The notes under the pieces: model-generated
Told to the model about the DNA's origin: nothing
The model's input: the letters and a program-made list of their open reading frames with translations, nothing else
Databases searched by the model: none
Source of the DNA: Candidatus Brockarchaeota archaeon
GTDB lineage: Archaea; Thermoproteota; EX4484-205; JAAOZO01
Reading direction: 5' to 3'
Assembly (NCBI GenBank): GCA_017601145.1
Contig: JAFNIV010000014.1
Coordinates: forward strand, 1 to 43,914
Length of the DNA stretch: 43,914 nt
Made by a program: the position numbers and the translations under genes
Part shown: positions 25,055 through 33,283 of the stretch, piece by piece
Position numbering within the stretch: the stretch's first letter is position 1
How the letters are laid out: each line of letters begins with the position of its first letter

Positions 25055-27337
25055 CTATTCGATTAAGATACGTGAAAAGTATCTCCTTAACTTTAGAACA
25101 ACTCTTTTTTCGCCAACAACTTCAAAAGTTCCAGAAAGTTTTATGTCCTCAGATGAAGAACCAATCATTACTTCATAAGTGCCTGGCTCAACAACTAAGT
25201 TTAAATTCTCATCGTAAAAAGCAAGTTGATCAGTATAAAGAATGAAGGTAACTTTTTTACTTTCTCCTGGCTCTAAAGTTATTCTCTTAAAGCCCTTTAG
25301 CTCTTTGATAGGTCTAGTTAAACTAGCTACAACATCTCTTAAGTATAGCTGAACTACCTCATCACCACTTAGGTTTCCATTGTTCTTTACTTCAAACTTA
25401 ATGTAGACTTCTCCAGTTGGCTCAACTTCTCTTGGAGATATTTCTAAGTTGCTGTACTCAAACTTTGTATAGCTTAAACCATGACCAAAAGGAAACAACG
25501 GTTTTGAATCTGAAGAAACGTAGTTTCCCCAAGAAGTACCCTTTCTATTGTAGTAAATAGGAATTTGCCCTACTGATTTTGGAAAAGAAATAGGTAGTTT
25601 TCCACCTGGATTATAGCCCCCAAATAAAACATCAGCTACCGCATTGCCTCCTTCCTCACCAGGTAGCCAAACTTCTAGAATAGAAGGTATATTTTCAGCT
25701 ATCCAAGGTATAGCTAAAGGTCTTCCATTAACTAGAATAACTATTGTTGGTGTTCCTGTTTCATAAATGGCTTTAACAAGTTCTTCTTGAACTCCAGGTA
25801 AGCCTAGTTCATTTCTATCTCTTCCTTCTCCAGAAACATCTTCTTTTGTAAAACCTGATCTTTCACCAACTACCACTATAGCAACCTTTGATTTGCTTGC
25901 GAGCTCTATTGCTTCTGAAAATCCTTCTTTAGAGCTTCCAGTTACATCACAACCTTTTGCATAATAAACCTTAGTATTCTTAGAAACGTTTCTCTTTATT
26001 CCTTCAAGTATACTCACTATTGGAACAGCATCCTTAGTGAGAGAAAGATGTGCGGTAAAGCTATAATCTCCAAGCAAATTTCTCGTACTTGCTGCGTTTG
26101 GACCAATAACTGCAATGGACTCTATGTTTTTAGACAAAGGAAGAATATACCCATCATTCTTTAACAACACTATTGATTCTCTTGCTACTTCCAAAGCTAA
26201 GTTCCTGTATTCAGCCTTACTATCAAGAAACTCTGGAACTTCTGAAGGATCAACATAGGGATTCTCAAACAATCCAAGTTTAAACTTTAACCTTAAGACT
26301 CTTCTAACAGCATTATCAATTGTATCTTCAGAAACAATACCTTTCTTAACTGCGAAAATTAATGGCTCACCATAACAGTTTAAGCTTGGAAGCTCTACGT
26401 CTATTCCAGCTTCAATTGCTAACTTTGCTGCACCTTCTTTTGAGTCAGTAACTTTGTGAAAAGAGTAAAGCATATCTATCGCGCCATAATCTGAAACCAC
26501 GATTCCACTAAAATTCCATTCTTCCCTTAGGATTTTAGTTAAGAGCTCTTTTGAAGATGCACAAGGAATACCATCGATTTCATGGTAAGCGTTCATTATA
26601 GAAAGTACTTTAGCATTTTTAACTGCCACTTCGAATGGAAATAGAAATACTTCTCTAAATTCCCTTGGGGAAACATGCACTGGCGCTAAGTTTCTTCCAC
26701 CTTCTGAAAAACTATGACCTGCAAAATGCTTAGCTGTAGCAACTATTCCATTCTTAATATCTTCTCCCTGTAAGCCTTTGATATAACTTTCTCCAATGCT
26801 TGCTACTAAGTAAGGATCTTCTCCTAAAGTTTCTTCAATTCTTCCCCATCTTGGATCTTTAGCTACATCTAAAACAGGAGAAAGACCTTGATGTGCACCA
26901 ACATACCGCATTTGTGTTCTTATAACTGAAGTTACCTCGTAAATGATATCAGGATTCCATGTACTTGCAAGCCCTATAGCTTGTGGAAAAGTTGTAGCAG
27001 TGTTTGCCATAAAGCCACTTAAACATTCTTCGTGCACAATTGCAGGAATTTTAAGCCTTGTTTTTTCTATTAAAAATTTTTGGATTTCGTTGTAAATTTT
27101 TGCTACTTCCTTTGGAGGAAGAGCTGTTGCGCCCGCTAATCTTGAAACTTGTCCAATGCCATTTTTTAAAAAAGTACTTAGTTTCTCTTCAGAAAGCTTT
27201 CCATTTTCAATTATGTTTGGGGCCCATATTGAAGTTAGTTGGGCAATCTTTTCTTCCAAATTCATCCTTGAAATTAAGTCTTCAATTCTTGCTTCTATTG
27301 GATAACTAGAATCTAAGTAAACAGGGTTTGAGCCCAT
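25055..27337 (-). CDS. GH3 beta-xylosidase / beta-glucosidase / arabinosidase
   Basis: The protein of about 760 residues has the three-domain GH3 plan. The N-terminal barrel includes GLSPVLDVAKDPRWGR, ATAKHFAGHS and VVSDYGAIDML (Asp nucleophile near residue 285); the alpha/beta sandwich has GEGRDRNELGLPGVQEEL; and the C-terminal fibronectin type III-like domain has GDEVVQLYLRD and LEPGESKKVTF. Length and layout match the intracellular Sulfolobus XarS-type beta-xylosidase/alpha-arabinosidase, but the sugar cannot be fixed here. The ORF track starts at GTG 27346; GGTGAG before ATG 27337 marks the better start. It follows the dehydrogenase gene by about 20 bases and is probably in its operon. 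Confidence 0.93.
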   Translation of the reverse strand: MGSNPVYLDSSYPIEARIEDLISRMNLEEKIAQLTSIWAPNIIENGKLSEEKLSTFLKNGIGQVSRLAGATALPPKEVAKIYNEIQKFLIEKTRLKIPAIVHEECLSGFMANTATTFPQAIGLASTWNPDIIYEVTSVIRTQMRYVGAHQGLSPVLDVAKDPRWGRIEETLGEDPYLVASIGESYIKGLQGEDIKNGIVATAKHFAGHSFSEGGRNLAPVHVSPREFREVFLFPFEVAVKNAKVLSIMNAYHEIDGIPCASSKELLTKILREEWNFSGIVVSDYGAIDMLYSFHKVTDSKEGAAKLAIEAGIDVELPSLNCYGEPLIFAVKKGIVSEDTIDNAVRRVLRLKFKLGLFENPYVDPSEVPEFLDSKAEYRNLALEVARESIVLLKNDGYILPLSKNIESIAVIGPNAASTRNLLGDYSFTAHLSLTKDAVPIVSILEGIKRNVSKNTKVYYAKGCDVTGSSKEGFSEAIELASKSKVAIVVVGERSGFTKEDVSGEGRDRNELGLPGVQEELVKAIYETGTPTIVILVNGRPLAIPWIAENIPSILEVWLPGEEGGNAVADVLFGGYNPGGKLPISFPKSVGQIPIYYNRKGTSWGNYVSSDSKPLFPFGHGLSYTKFEYSNLEISPREVEPTGEVYIKFEVKNNGNLSGDEVVQLYLRDVVASLTRPIKELKGFKRITLEPGESKKVTFILYTDQLAFYDENLNLVVEPGTYEVMIGSSSEDIKLSGTFEVVGEKRVVLKLRRYFSRILIE

Positions 27338-27341
27338 ATTA

Positions 27342-27347
27342 CTCACC
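27342..27347 (-). promoter_or_regulatory. Ribosome binding site deciding the GH3 start
   Basis: GGTGAG on the minus strand lies 4-9 bases before ATG 27337. The GTG used by the ORF track is part of this site, so translation from it is unlikely. Confidence 0.55.
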
Positions 27348-27355
27348 TAAATACT

Positions 27356-28378
27356 TTACGGCTTAATGAGAACTTTAATCATCCCTCTTCTCCTGCTAGT
27401 TAGTTCATTGAATGCTTTTGGTGCTTCATCTAGGCTGAAAATATGTGAGATTATTGGCTTGAGCTTTATTTTTCCTGAAGATGCAACTTCAACCGCCCTT
27501 TGGAAAGTATAAGGACTTCTGTAAGAGGTAAATATAGAAATTTCCTTGTCGTAAAGCTCAAAAGGCTTTACTTGCCATAAGTCATGTTCTGGAGCAACAC
27601 CAAATATGAGAAGCTTCCCTCCTCTCCTTGAAAGCTTAAATGCGGTTTCTATTGCAGCAGAACTTCCTACACATTCTATTGAAATATCAACTCCAATGCC
27701 TTCAGTTTTTTCGTACACAAAACTTTTAGGATCTTGCTCTTTGAAGTTTATCGTATAGGTTGCACCAAGCTCTTTAGCAAGCTTTAATCTATCTTCATCC
27801 ATATCAACTACAAACGTTTTTGAGGCACCATAATAATTAACAACTTGTGCCATAAGTAAACCAATTGGGCCAGCACCAACTATTGCTACGCTACTTCCAA
27901 CTTTTACTCCTACGTTGTCTAATCCTCTAACTATGCAAGCTAATGGCTCGATTAATGCAGCCTCTTCCAACGTTAGGTTGTCTGGTATCTTATATACATT
28001 TTGAGCTGGAACTTTTACATACTCAGCAAAAGCGCCATCTATAGTTACTCCAGTTGCTTCAAGATTTTCACAATAAAAATTTCTTTCGCTCATTCTACAG
28101 TACTTACATTCTCCACAAGGGATGTTTGGCTCAGCAACAACTCTATCCCCAACTTTTATGTTTGTAACATTTGAACCAACCTTTTCTACAACTCCAGAAA
28201 ATTCATGCCCTAAAACTAACGGAGTTTTAACTGGCCATTCTCCCTTAAAAAAATGAATGTCAGTTCCGCAAATTCCACAAGCAGTAACTTTTATGAGAAC
28301 TTCTTTGTCTCCAATTTTTGGTACTTCCTTTTCAATTACTCGGATGTCTCCAACTCCAAATAGCGCTACTGCTTTCAT
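27356..28378 (-). CDS. Zinc-dependent medium-chain alcohol/polyol dehydrogenase
   Basis: The protein has the MDR fold: ACGICGTDIHFFKG (catalytic zinc Cys and nearby residues), GHEFSGVVEKVG (zinc His/Glu), the structural zinc loop CGECKYCRMSERNFYC and the NAD loop VGAGPIGLLMAQ. The end of the second strand reads VVDMDEDR, favouring NAD(H). Best fits are sorbitol/xylitol, threonine or arabinose dehydrogenases; the GH3 pentosidase/glucosidase gene directly downstream favours a sugar or sugar alcohol. The ORF track starts at 28399, but ATG 28378 (MKAVALFGVG) lies 26 bases after the TATA-like box and matches the family. Confidence 0.9.
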   Translation of the reverse strand: MKAVALFGVGDIRVIEKEVPKIGDKEVLIKVTACGICGTDIHFFKGEWPVKTPLVLGHEFSGVVEKVGSNVTNIKVGDRVVAEPNIPCGECKYCRMSERNFYCENLEATGVTIDGAFAEYVKVPAQNVYKIPDNLTLEEAALIEPLACIVRGLDNVGVKVGSSVAIVGAGPIGLLMAQVVNYYGASKTFVVDMDEDRLKLAKELGATYTINFKEQDPKSFVYEKTEGIGVDISIECVGSSAAIETAFKLSRRGGKLLIFGVAPEHDLWQVKPFELYDKEISIFTSYRSPYTFQRAVEVASSGKIKLKPIISHIFSLDEAPKAFNELTSRRRGMIKVLIKP

Positions 28379-28397
28379 AACTTTAGTGAACAGCAGC

Positions 28398-28409
28398 AAA
28401 ATTTATAAG
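28398..28409 (-). promoter_or_regulatory. TATA-like box of the dehydrogenase-GH3 operon
   Basis: ACTTATAAATTT on the minus strand is centred 26 bases before ATG 28378, the ideal spacing for a leaderless transcript. It supports the shorter start. Confidence 0.55.
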
Positions 28410-28452
28410 TATTTTCTAAGAACTTATTTTAGGTGAACTTTCATACAAGAGA

Positions 28453-29001
28453 CTAACTTATTTTTAATAGTAATTTTTCTTCCTTACTTAACTGAGCAAT
28501 TCCAAACTTTAAAATTTTTGCATAAACAGCTAGTCTTCTTCCGAGTATCTCACAAGCTTTAATGTTTTCGGTCTTTGGAGTCCCAACAGAAACGGCGCCA
28601 TAATGTAAAGTCACTCCTGGTGCAGAATAGTCTGGAGTCCCAAACGTAACCATACCATAGTTTAAAGCAGCAAGAAGTATTGTGAGTATAGTAGTTTCAT
28701 TCCCTCCTCCTAAACCGCCAGAAGAAGAAAATGCAGCTGCGACCTTTCCTTGCATACGCCCCCACATTGGCATTGCTTTGTTTGTAAAAAATTCATTCAT
28801 AGCCTTGCTCATAACTCCACAGTGAGTTGGAGAACCAAAAGCAAATCCATCAAAATCATTTAAGTCTTCTATTGTGACTTCATTTACATGCTTAATGAGA
28901 ACTTCTGCTCCAAGGTCCTTAGCACCCTTTGCTACTGCTTTAGCCATCTCTAGTGTATTACCAGAGATGCTATCGTATACCACTAGCACTTTTACTTTCA
29001 T
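28453..29001 (-). CDS. wrbA: WrbA-type flavodoxin-fold NAD(P)H:quinone oxidoreductase
   Basis: This flavodoxin-like FMN protein has KVLVVYDSISGNTLEMAKAVA (phosphate-binding loop), GFAFGSPTHCGVMSKAMNEF and AAAFSSSGGLGGGNETT, all in the places seen in WrbA. The family reduces quinones by two electrons and protects from oxidative stress. The ORF track begins at TTG 29010; the ATG three codons later gives the standard MKVKVLVVYDS start. Either is compatible with the A/T-rich promoter upstream (TTAAAAAATC). It is a single gene, transcribed toward the dehydrogenase gene. Confidence 0.88.
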   Translation of the reverse strand: MKVKVLVVYDSISGNTLEMAKAVAKGAKDLGAEVLIKHVNEVTIEDLNDFDGFAFGSPTHCGVMSKAMNEFFTNKAMPMWGRMQGKVAAAFSSSGGLGGGNETTILTILLAALNYGMVTFGTPDYSAPGVTLHYGAVSVGTPKTENIKACEILGRRLAVYAKILKFGIAQLSKEEKLLLKIS

Positions 29002-29213
29002 GACTCTCAAACGAAAGGAAGAAAGAGATTTTTTAATTTTTCTGATTATGTAAGTTACAACGTAAAGCTTAAGTGACTAGCTGTTTTCAAAAATCAAAAA
29101 AGTTTCTTCTCGTTCAGCTTCAATTTCATTAACTAGTCTTGGTTATGAACATCGAGTTAACGAGCTTTAGAGCGAAAAATTTAAATACAGTTAAATTTCA
29201 TTAATGTCCTTTT

Positions 29214-30593
29214 ATGAGCCGAGATGTACAAAATAGTACATTAAAGAACGAAAATGATAAATTCATATTTCTAGATCCAGAAGAGCTACCTACTTCTTGG
29301 TACAACATACAGGCAGACCTTCCAGAGCCATTACCGCCACCATTAGATCCAACAACCCTAAAGCCAATAAACCCAGAACTTTTAGAAAGAATATTCGCGA
29401 AGGAACTAATAAGACAAGAAGTTGCAACTGAACGCTACATCAAAATACCAGATGAAGTAATAGATGCCTATTTAAGACTTCCAAGACCTACCCCAATTTA
29501 TCGAGCTAAAAGACTTGAAAACTACTTAGGAACTCCTGCAGAAATTTACTTTAAATGTGAGAACTTTAGTCCAACCGGTAGTCATAAAACAAATACTGCT
29601 ATTGCTCAAGCATATTACAACAAAAAGCAAGGAACTGAAAGATTAGTAACAGAAACAGGCGCAGGACAATGGGGGACGGCCTTAGCTCTAGCAAGCACAA
29701 TTTTTGGATTAAAATGCAGGATTTACATGGTTCGCGTAAGTTACCAACAAAAACCAGGTAGGAGAATAATTGCACAAACTTATGGAGCTGAAATCTTCCC
29801 ATCACCAAGCGATCAAACAGAATTTGGCAAGAAGTTACTTAAAGAAAATCCAAATCATCCAGGGAACTTGGGTATAGCAATCAGTGAAGCTATAGAAGAT
29901 ACATTAACACACGAGAATACAAGATACTCTTTAGGATCTGTACTAAATCATGTTTTGCTACACCAATCGATAGTTGGCTTAGAAGCAAAAAAACAATTTG
30001 AAAAGATTGGCAAGTACCCAGATATTGTTGTTGGTTGTATAGGTGGAGGATCCAACTATGCGGGATTGGCTTACCCATTTATGGAAGATAAACTAAAAGG
30101 TAAAAGTGAAGCTGAGTTTGTTGCTGTAGAATCGAAGGCCGTACCTCATACAACTAAAGGAGTTTACACTTATGATTATGGGGATTCTGCAGGACTAACG
30201 CCACTTCTCAAGATGTTAACCATTGGACATACATATGAAACGCCACCAATCCATGCTGGAGGCTTAAGGTATCATGGAATGGCCCCCTCAATTTCATACC
30301 TTATATATAAAAACTACATGCGTTCTGTAGCTTATCACCAAACTGAAGTCTTTGAAGCTGCAAGAATACTAGCTAAGACAGAAGGTATGATTGCAGCTCC
30401 AGAAACAGCGCATGCTATAAAGTTTGTTATAGACGAAGCACTACGTTGTAAGAAAACAGGAGAAAAGAAAATAATATTGATGAACTATTCTGGGCATGGT
30501 CTGCTTGATCTATCGGCTTATGAATCGTACCTTGCAGGTAAACTTGTAAACTATGAACCAGAAAAAATTGAAGTTCCACAATTTAGTTACTAA
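29214..30593 (+). CDS. trpB: TrpB2-type tryptophan synthase beta chain
   Basis: The 459-residue PLP enzyme joins serine and indole. FSPTGSHKTNTAIAQAYY holds the Lys that binds PLP, ETGAGQWGTALALA the substrate loop, and CIGGGSNYAGLAYPF the phosphate-binding glycine loop. The long N-terminal extension (LPTSWYNIQADLPEPLPPPL) and the length above 430 identify the TrpB2 group common in hyperthermophiles, which often acts without TrpA. No other trp genes are beside it. The TATA-like AATTTAAATA lies 34 bases before the ATG. Confidence 0.94.
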   Translation: MSRDVQNSTLKNENDKFIFLDPEELPTSWYNIQADLPEPLPPPLDPTTLKPINPELLERIFAKELIRQEVATERYIKIPDEVIDAYLRLPRPTPIYRAKRLENYLGTPAEIYFKCENFSPTGSHKTNTAIAQAYYNKKQGTERLVTETGAGQWGTALALASTIFGLKCRIYMVRVSYQQKPGRRIIAQTYGAEIFPSPSDQTEFGKKLLKENPNHPGNLGIAISEAIEDTLTHENTRYSLGSVLNHVLLHQSIVGLEAKKQFEKIGKYPDIVVGCIGGGSNYAGLAYPFMEDKLKGKSEAEFVAVESKAVPHTTKGVYTYDYGDSAGLTPLLKMLTIGHTYETPPIHAGGLRYHGMAPSISYLIYKNYMRSVAYHQTEVFEAARILAKTEGMIAAPETAHAIKFVIDEALRCKKTGEKKIILMNYSGHGLLDLSAYESYLAGKLVNYEPEKIEVPQFSY

Positions 30594-30629
30594 ACAGTAA
30601 TAAGATCTAACAGTTATCCATAGATTTTT

Positions 30630-30682
30630 GCTTCATCGATGAAGCTTGCCAGTATCTTCTACTAACTTTTTTTCTCTTTTTT
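30630..30682 (+). terminator. Palindrome and T-tracts after trpB2
   Basis: GCTTCATCGATGAAGC (30630-30645) is a perfect 16-bp palindrome 37 bases after the trpB2 stop. It is followed by two long pyrimidine runs, including T8 and T6. This would stop transcription before the downstream element. The hairpin-plus-T layout is unusual for Archaea, where T-runs alone suffice, so the palindrome may serve another purpose. Confidence 0.45.
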
Positions 30683-30756
30683 GTACACTTAATGTCTTTT
30701 TTAACTTTGATGGCGGGAAGTCTTCTTGCGAAAGCTGGGGGATGAAAGCCGAAAAG

Positions 30757-30765
30757 CTTATATTT
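30757..30765 (+). promoter_or_regulatory. Internal TATA-like box of element A
   Basis: CTTATATTT preceded by GAAAAG looks like an archaeal BRE-TATA pair. It is centred about 25 bases before the first base of the 5' hairpin (30786), the expected distance to a transcription start. Confidence 0.5.
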
Positions 30766-30785
30766 TTCTCATTATATCTATCATC

Positions 30786-30991
30786 GTCTGCTTGGCTGGA
30801 AGGGCTGGCAGACCTAGTAGGCATGGGACAGGCCGAAAGAGACGCCTGCTGAGGGCAAGACCTCCGTAACCCACCTTCCACACGGGTTCCTCGAAACGGC
30901 CTCACTTGCCGAGGCCTCCGCTGTGGGTGAGTGGAGATCGAGTCTGTCCGTGGAAGCAGGAAGCTCCTTGCAATAGCGAGGGGTAGTTCAC
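30786..30991 (+). ncRNA. Predicted structured RNA of element A, omega-RNA-like
   Basis: The GC-rich stretch folds on paper into a closed set of stems: 5' hairpin GTCTGC/GCAGAC (30786-30791 with 30808-30813); long-range stem of nine pairs with one bulged G (30822-30831 with 30944-30952); GAGG/CCTC (30851-30864); AACCC/GGGTT (30868-30888); GGCCTC/GAGGCC (30898-30916); and the right-end hairpin (30964-30983). The first stem starts where the TATA box predicts the transcript to start, and the RNA would run into flanking DNA as a guide (ATATTCTAAG). In the right frame the last codons still read VCPWKQEAPCNSEG, close to the tail of TnpB, so it may derive from a tnpB 3' end. Confidence 0.5.
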
Positions 30992-31067
30992 ATATTCTAA
31001 GAAACGCCTATTCTAAAGTTTGATACGACCAAAAAAAGAGTAAAACTATCTAGATCAAGTTTTTTGC

Positions 31068-32507
31068 TTACTTCCCAAAATTAAACAAAAACTTTACAAA
31101 GAACTTATGCGCAATGTCTATTCCAGAGACATACTTGTTTCCCTTAATTACAATATACTCGTTTGGACTATGAGCTCTAGCACCATGCCCTAAACCCAAG
31201 TGAACAGCAGGAGCTTCTAAAACGTCATTAAATAAGTACATGGGTGCACTTCCTGCTGTTAGAGGCCAGATTTCAACATCTTTGTTAAAGGAATGGATTG
31301 AAGAAATTACTGCTTGCACTACTGGATGATTTACACTCGTTTTACTCCATTTATAACCATTTAGCTGTCTTATTTCAATATCATTATACCCACGATTATC
31401 TAGATGTCGTCTTATTAGTGAAATTATTTTATTCGGATCATTTTGATTTGGAACTAATCTAACATCAACTTTACATGTTGCCTTATGTGGAAGAACAGTT
31501 TTAGACCCTGGCCCAATATAACCAGACCAGATTCCATCTATGTTAAGAGTTGTACTGAAAAGGAATTTCTTAAGAAGATTGTACTTATCGTTTTCATCAA
31601 AGATAAATTCTTTTACTTTAAGCGTTTCTTTTATCTTTTCTGGTTCAAAACTTTTTGCTAACTCTTTCAACAACTTTTCATCTTCTTCAGATGGTTCAAC
31701 AACATCATCATAAAATCCATCAATTGTTATTGTTCTTCCATTGTCTTTTGCCATTGTTGAAAGAGCATCGATTAGTCTCCATGTAGGACTATCAATCCAA
31801 GCTTTGTTACTAGAGTGTATATCGAATTCTATGGGTCCTTTTCCCCAGTTCTTACCACTGGCCTCAAGTTCAAAGTAAACAATTCCTTTGTTTCCTAGAG
31901 AAAGCTTTACTTTACCCCAAGTATCTTCTAAGAAGCTTGGAAATATTGTTGCCTTTGCACCTTTAAGCTTATTTTTATACTCGTTAACAAAATCTGGAAG
32001 ATGCGGGCTACCAAGCTCTTCTTCTCCTTCTGCTATAAACTTAAGATTTACTGGGAGCTTTCCTAAAGTACTAACTATAGCTTCTACTGCATTTATAAAA
32101 GTTATGAGCGGCCCTTTTGTATTTATACTTCCTCTACCAATGAGAGCACTAACTTTTCCAGAAGGTAAATCCAATGGAACTATGTTTGCTTCAAAAGGTG
32201 GTGAAACCCAAAGTTTTTCATCGTCAACAGGCTGCGTATCGTACATCATATAAACTAACAAGGTTGTTTCTGCATTCGAATCAAGCTCAGCATACACAAC
32301 AGGATGCCTTCTTGTTGGAACAATCTCCACATTTTGGCAGCCAATTTTTTTAAAATAACTCGCAAGTAACTTTGCAGCTTCTTGTACGCCTCTATTTTCA
32401 GCACTTATACTTGGTTGTCTTACGAATTCTTGGATTCGTGATACAAATCTGTTTAGGTTTTGATCTATATAGTTGTAAACTAAGTTGATTTCAGATTCCT
32501 TTGGCAT
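31068..32507 (-). CDS. M20-family peptidase-like protein with altered metal site
   Basis: The product of 479 residues from ATG 32507 (MPKESEINLVYNY), or 487 from the GTG used by the ORF track, has the M20 two-domain plan. GEEELGSPHL gives the catalytic Glu and a metal Glu, and the last ligand is the His of GHGARAHSPNEYI. However, the usual H-x-D reads YMMYDTQP, with Met for His, and the bridging Asp of GRGxxDxKG is Asn (GRGSINTKG). It may be a subgroup with a different metal site, or not a peptidase. ATG 32507 lies 30 bases after TTTAAATAG, which favours the shorter start. Confidence 0.8.
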   Translation of the reverse strand: MPKESEINLVYNYIDQNLNRFVSRIQEFVRQPSISAENRGVQEAAKLLASYFKKIGCQNVEIVPTRRHPVVYAELDSNAETTLLVYMMYDTQPVDDEKLWVSPPFEANIVPLDLPSGKVSALIGRGSINTKGPLITFINAVEAIVSTLGKLPVNLKFIAEGEEELGSPHLPDFVNEYKNKLKGAKATIFPSFLEDTWGKVKLSLGNKGIVYFELEASGKNWGKGPIEFDIHSSNKAWIDSPTWRLIDALSTMAKDNGRTITIDGFYDDVVEPSEEDEKLLKELAKSFEPEKIKETLKVKEFIFDENDKYNLLKKFLFSTTLNIDGIWSGYIGPGSKTVLPHKATCKVDVRLVPNQNDPNKIISLIRRHLDNRGYNDIEIRQLNGYKWSKTSVNHPVVQAVISSIHSFNKDVEIWPLTAGSAPMYLFNDVLEAPAVHLGLGHGARAHSPNEYIVIKGNKYVSGIDIAHKFFVKFLFNFGK

Positions 32508-32636
32508 AGAGCGTAAAGCATAAATAACCACTATTTAAACTTTTCTTAAAAAAAGGAGGAACTAAGAGATTACAATTTAAGGCAAAAATAGATATTTGTT
32601 TTAGACCGAGGAGTTAGCACATCTGACAACGTCTTT

Positions 32637-32667
32637 CTTCCTGTATCACTTATAGAAGAACAGGAAG
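32637..32667. repeat. Short inverted repeat in the gap before the M20 gene
   Basis: CTTCCTGT and ACAGGAAG are perfect 8-base inverted arms 15 bases apart. They lie downstream of the ChrB-like gene's stop and upstream of the M20 promoter, so they could be a terminator or operator; no further sign is visible. Confidence 0.3.
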
Positions 32668-32733
32668 CCTGGAAATAAGAATTTCTTCTGTGCATTAAGC
32701 TTGGCAGGATTTATACCTCACTTTTCCAGTATA

Positions 32734-33165
32734 TTATCGCCTTTCTGTCTTTGATTTAAAATATGCATATAATGCATCATATAAAGGAAACTGCTTTGCC
32801 AAGTTATCGTAATCATCTTTACTGATTAGCCTGAAGCCTTCAGCTATAGAATTAAGACCTGCAGATTCGGGTGTTAGACTTCTATTAGGCGTATCTGCTC
32901 CTCGAACCACAAGTGCTAATTGTTTAAGTGCAGGATCCTCTAGCTTGTATTTTTTGATTATAGCATCGAAAGTACATTCATCACCGTGATGCCCCAGCTC
33001 CACACCCTTTACGTCAAATGGTATCGCACCTTCTTTTTCAGCTACTTCCATAACTTTATCTTCCGGAACAAAAAGGAACTCTGCATCCTTATCTACAAAT
33101 CTTTTTATTAGCCAAGGACAGGCAACTCTGTCTACTTTTGCCTTCTCTCTAGTTACCCATTTCAT
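32734..33165 (-). CDS. ChrB C-terminal-domain protein (chromate resistance family)
   Basis: The protein of about 143 residues consists of the ChrB C-terminal domain only: KVDRVACPWLIKRFVDKDAEFLFV, then VELGHHGDECTFDAIIKKY and LVVRGADTP. The His-His-Gly-Asp-Glu-Cys cluster is a plausible metal site. In bacteria ChrB regulates a chromate exporter, but many free-standing copies occur without ChrA, as here, and their role is unknown. The ORF track start (33207) is 14 codons upstream; ATG 33165 (MKWVTREKAKVDR) lies about 24 bases after GTTTTTAAGC, so I prefer it. Confidence 0.82.
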   Translation of the reverse strand: MKWVTREKAKVDRVACPWLIKRFVDKDAEFLFVPEDKVMEVAEKEGAIPFDVKGVELGHHGDECTFDAIIKKYKLEDPALKQLALVVRGADTPNRSLTPESAGLNSIAEGFRLISKDDYDNLAKQFPLYDALYAYFKSKTERR

Positions 33166-33283
33166 GATATAGTGATACTTTGTTAGCTTAAAAACTTTAC
33201 TATACATAGTTGCATACTTCGGTCGTTTTATTACCTTTGCAGATAGGTATGTTCATATATCTACTAAATAAGGATTTTGATCT

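Larger units (their letters stand above)
30712..30991 (+). mobile_element. Nonautonomous IS200/IS605-like element (copy A), no transposase
   Basis: The element lacks any real coding frame but has both ends of a TnpB-type element. The left end after TTTGAT shows GTCT ... GAAAG ... GGGGATGAA, which lines up with the tnpB element's left end (GTCTGAAAG ... GGGGATGAA). The right end is the same hairpin with TAGTTCAC at 30991, one or two substitutions from the tnpB element over the last 33 bases. Between them lies a GC-rich stretch strikingly unlike the host's AT-rich sequence. The left boundary is inferred. A second copy lies at 43.75 kb. Confidence 0.65.

Noticed and set aside
30633-30905. Minus-strand 90-residue ORF and plus-strand 68-residue ORF (30646-30852) in the element A region
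   Set aside because: Both cross the T-tracts, left end and GC-rich RNA region, show no family motifs and no promoter, and are explained as by-products of the structured element.
30786-30991. Element A/B RNA as RNase P RNA or SRP RNA
   Set aside because: The universal RNase P P4 core and the SRP helix 8 GGAAG/GCAGC pattern are not found, there are two near-identical copies, and the 3' end is a transposon right end.
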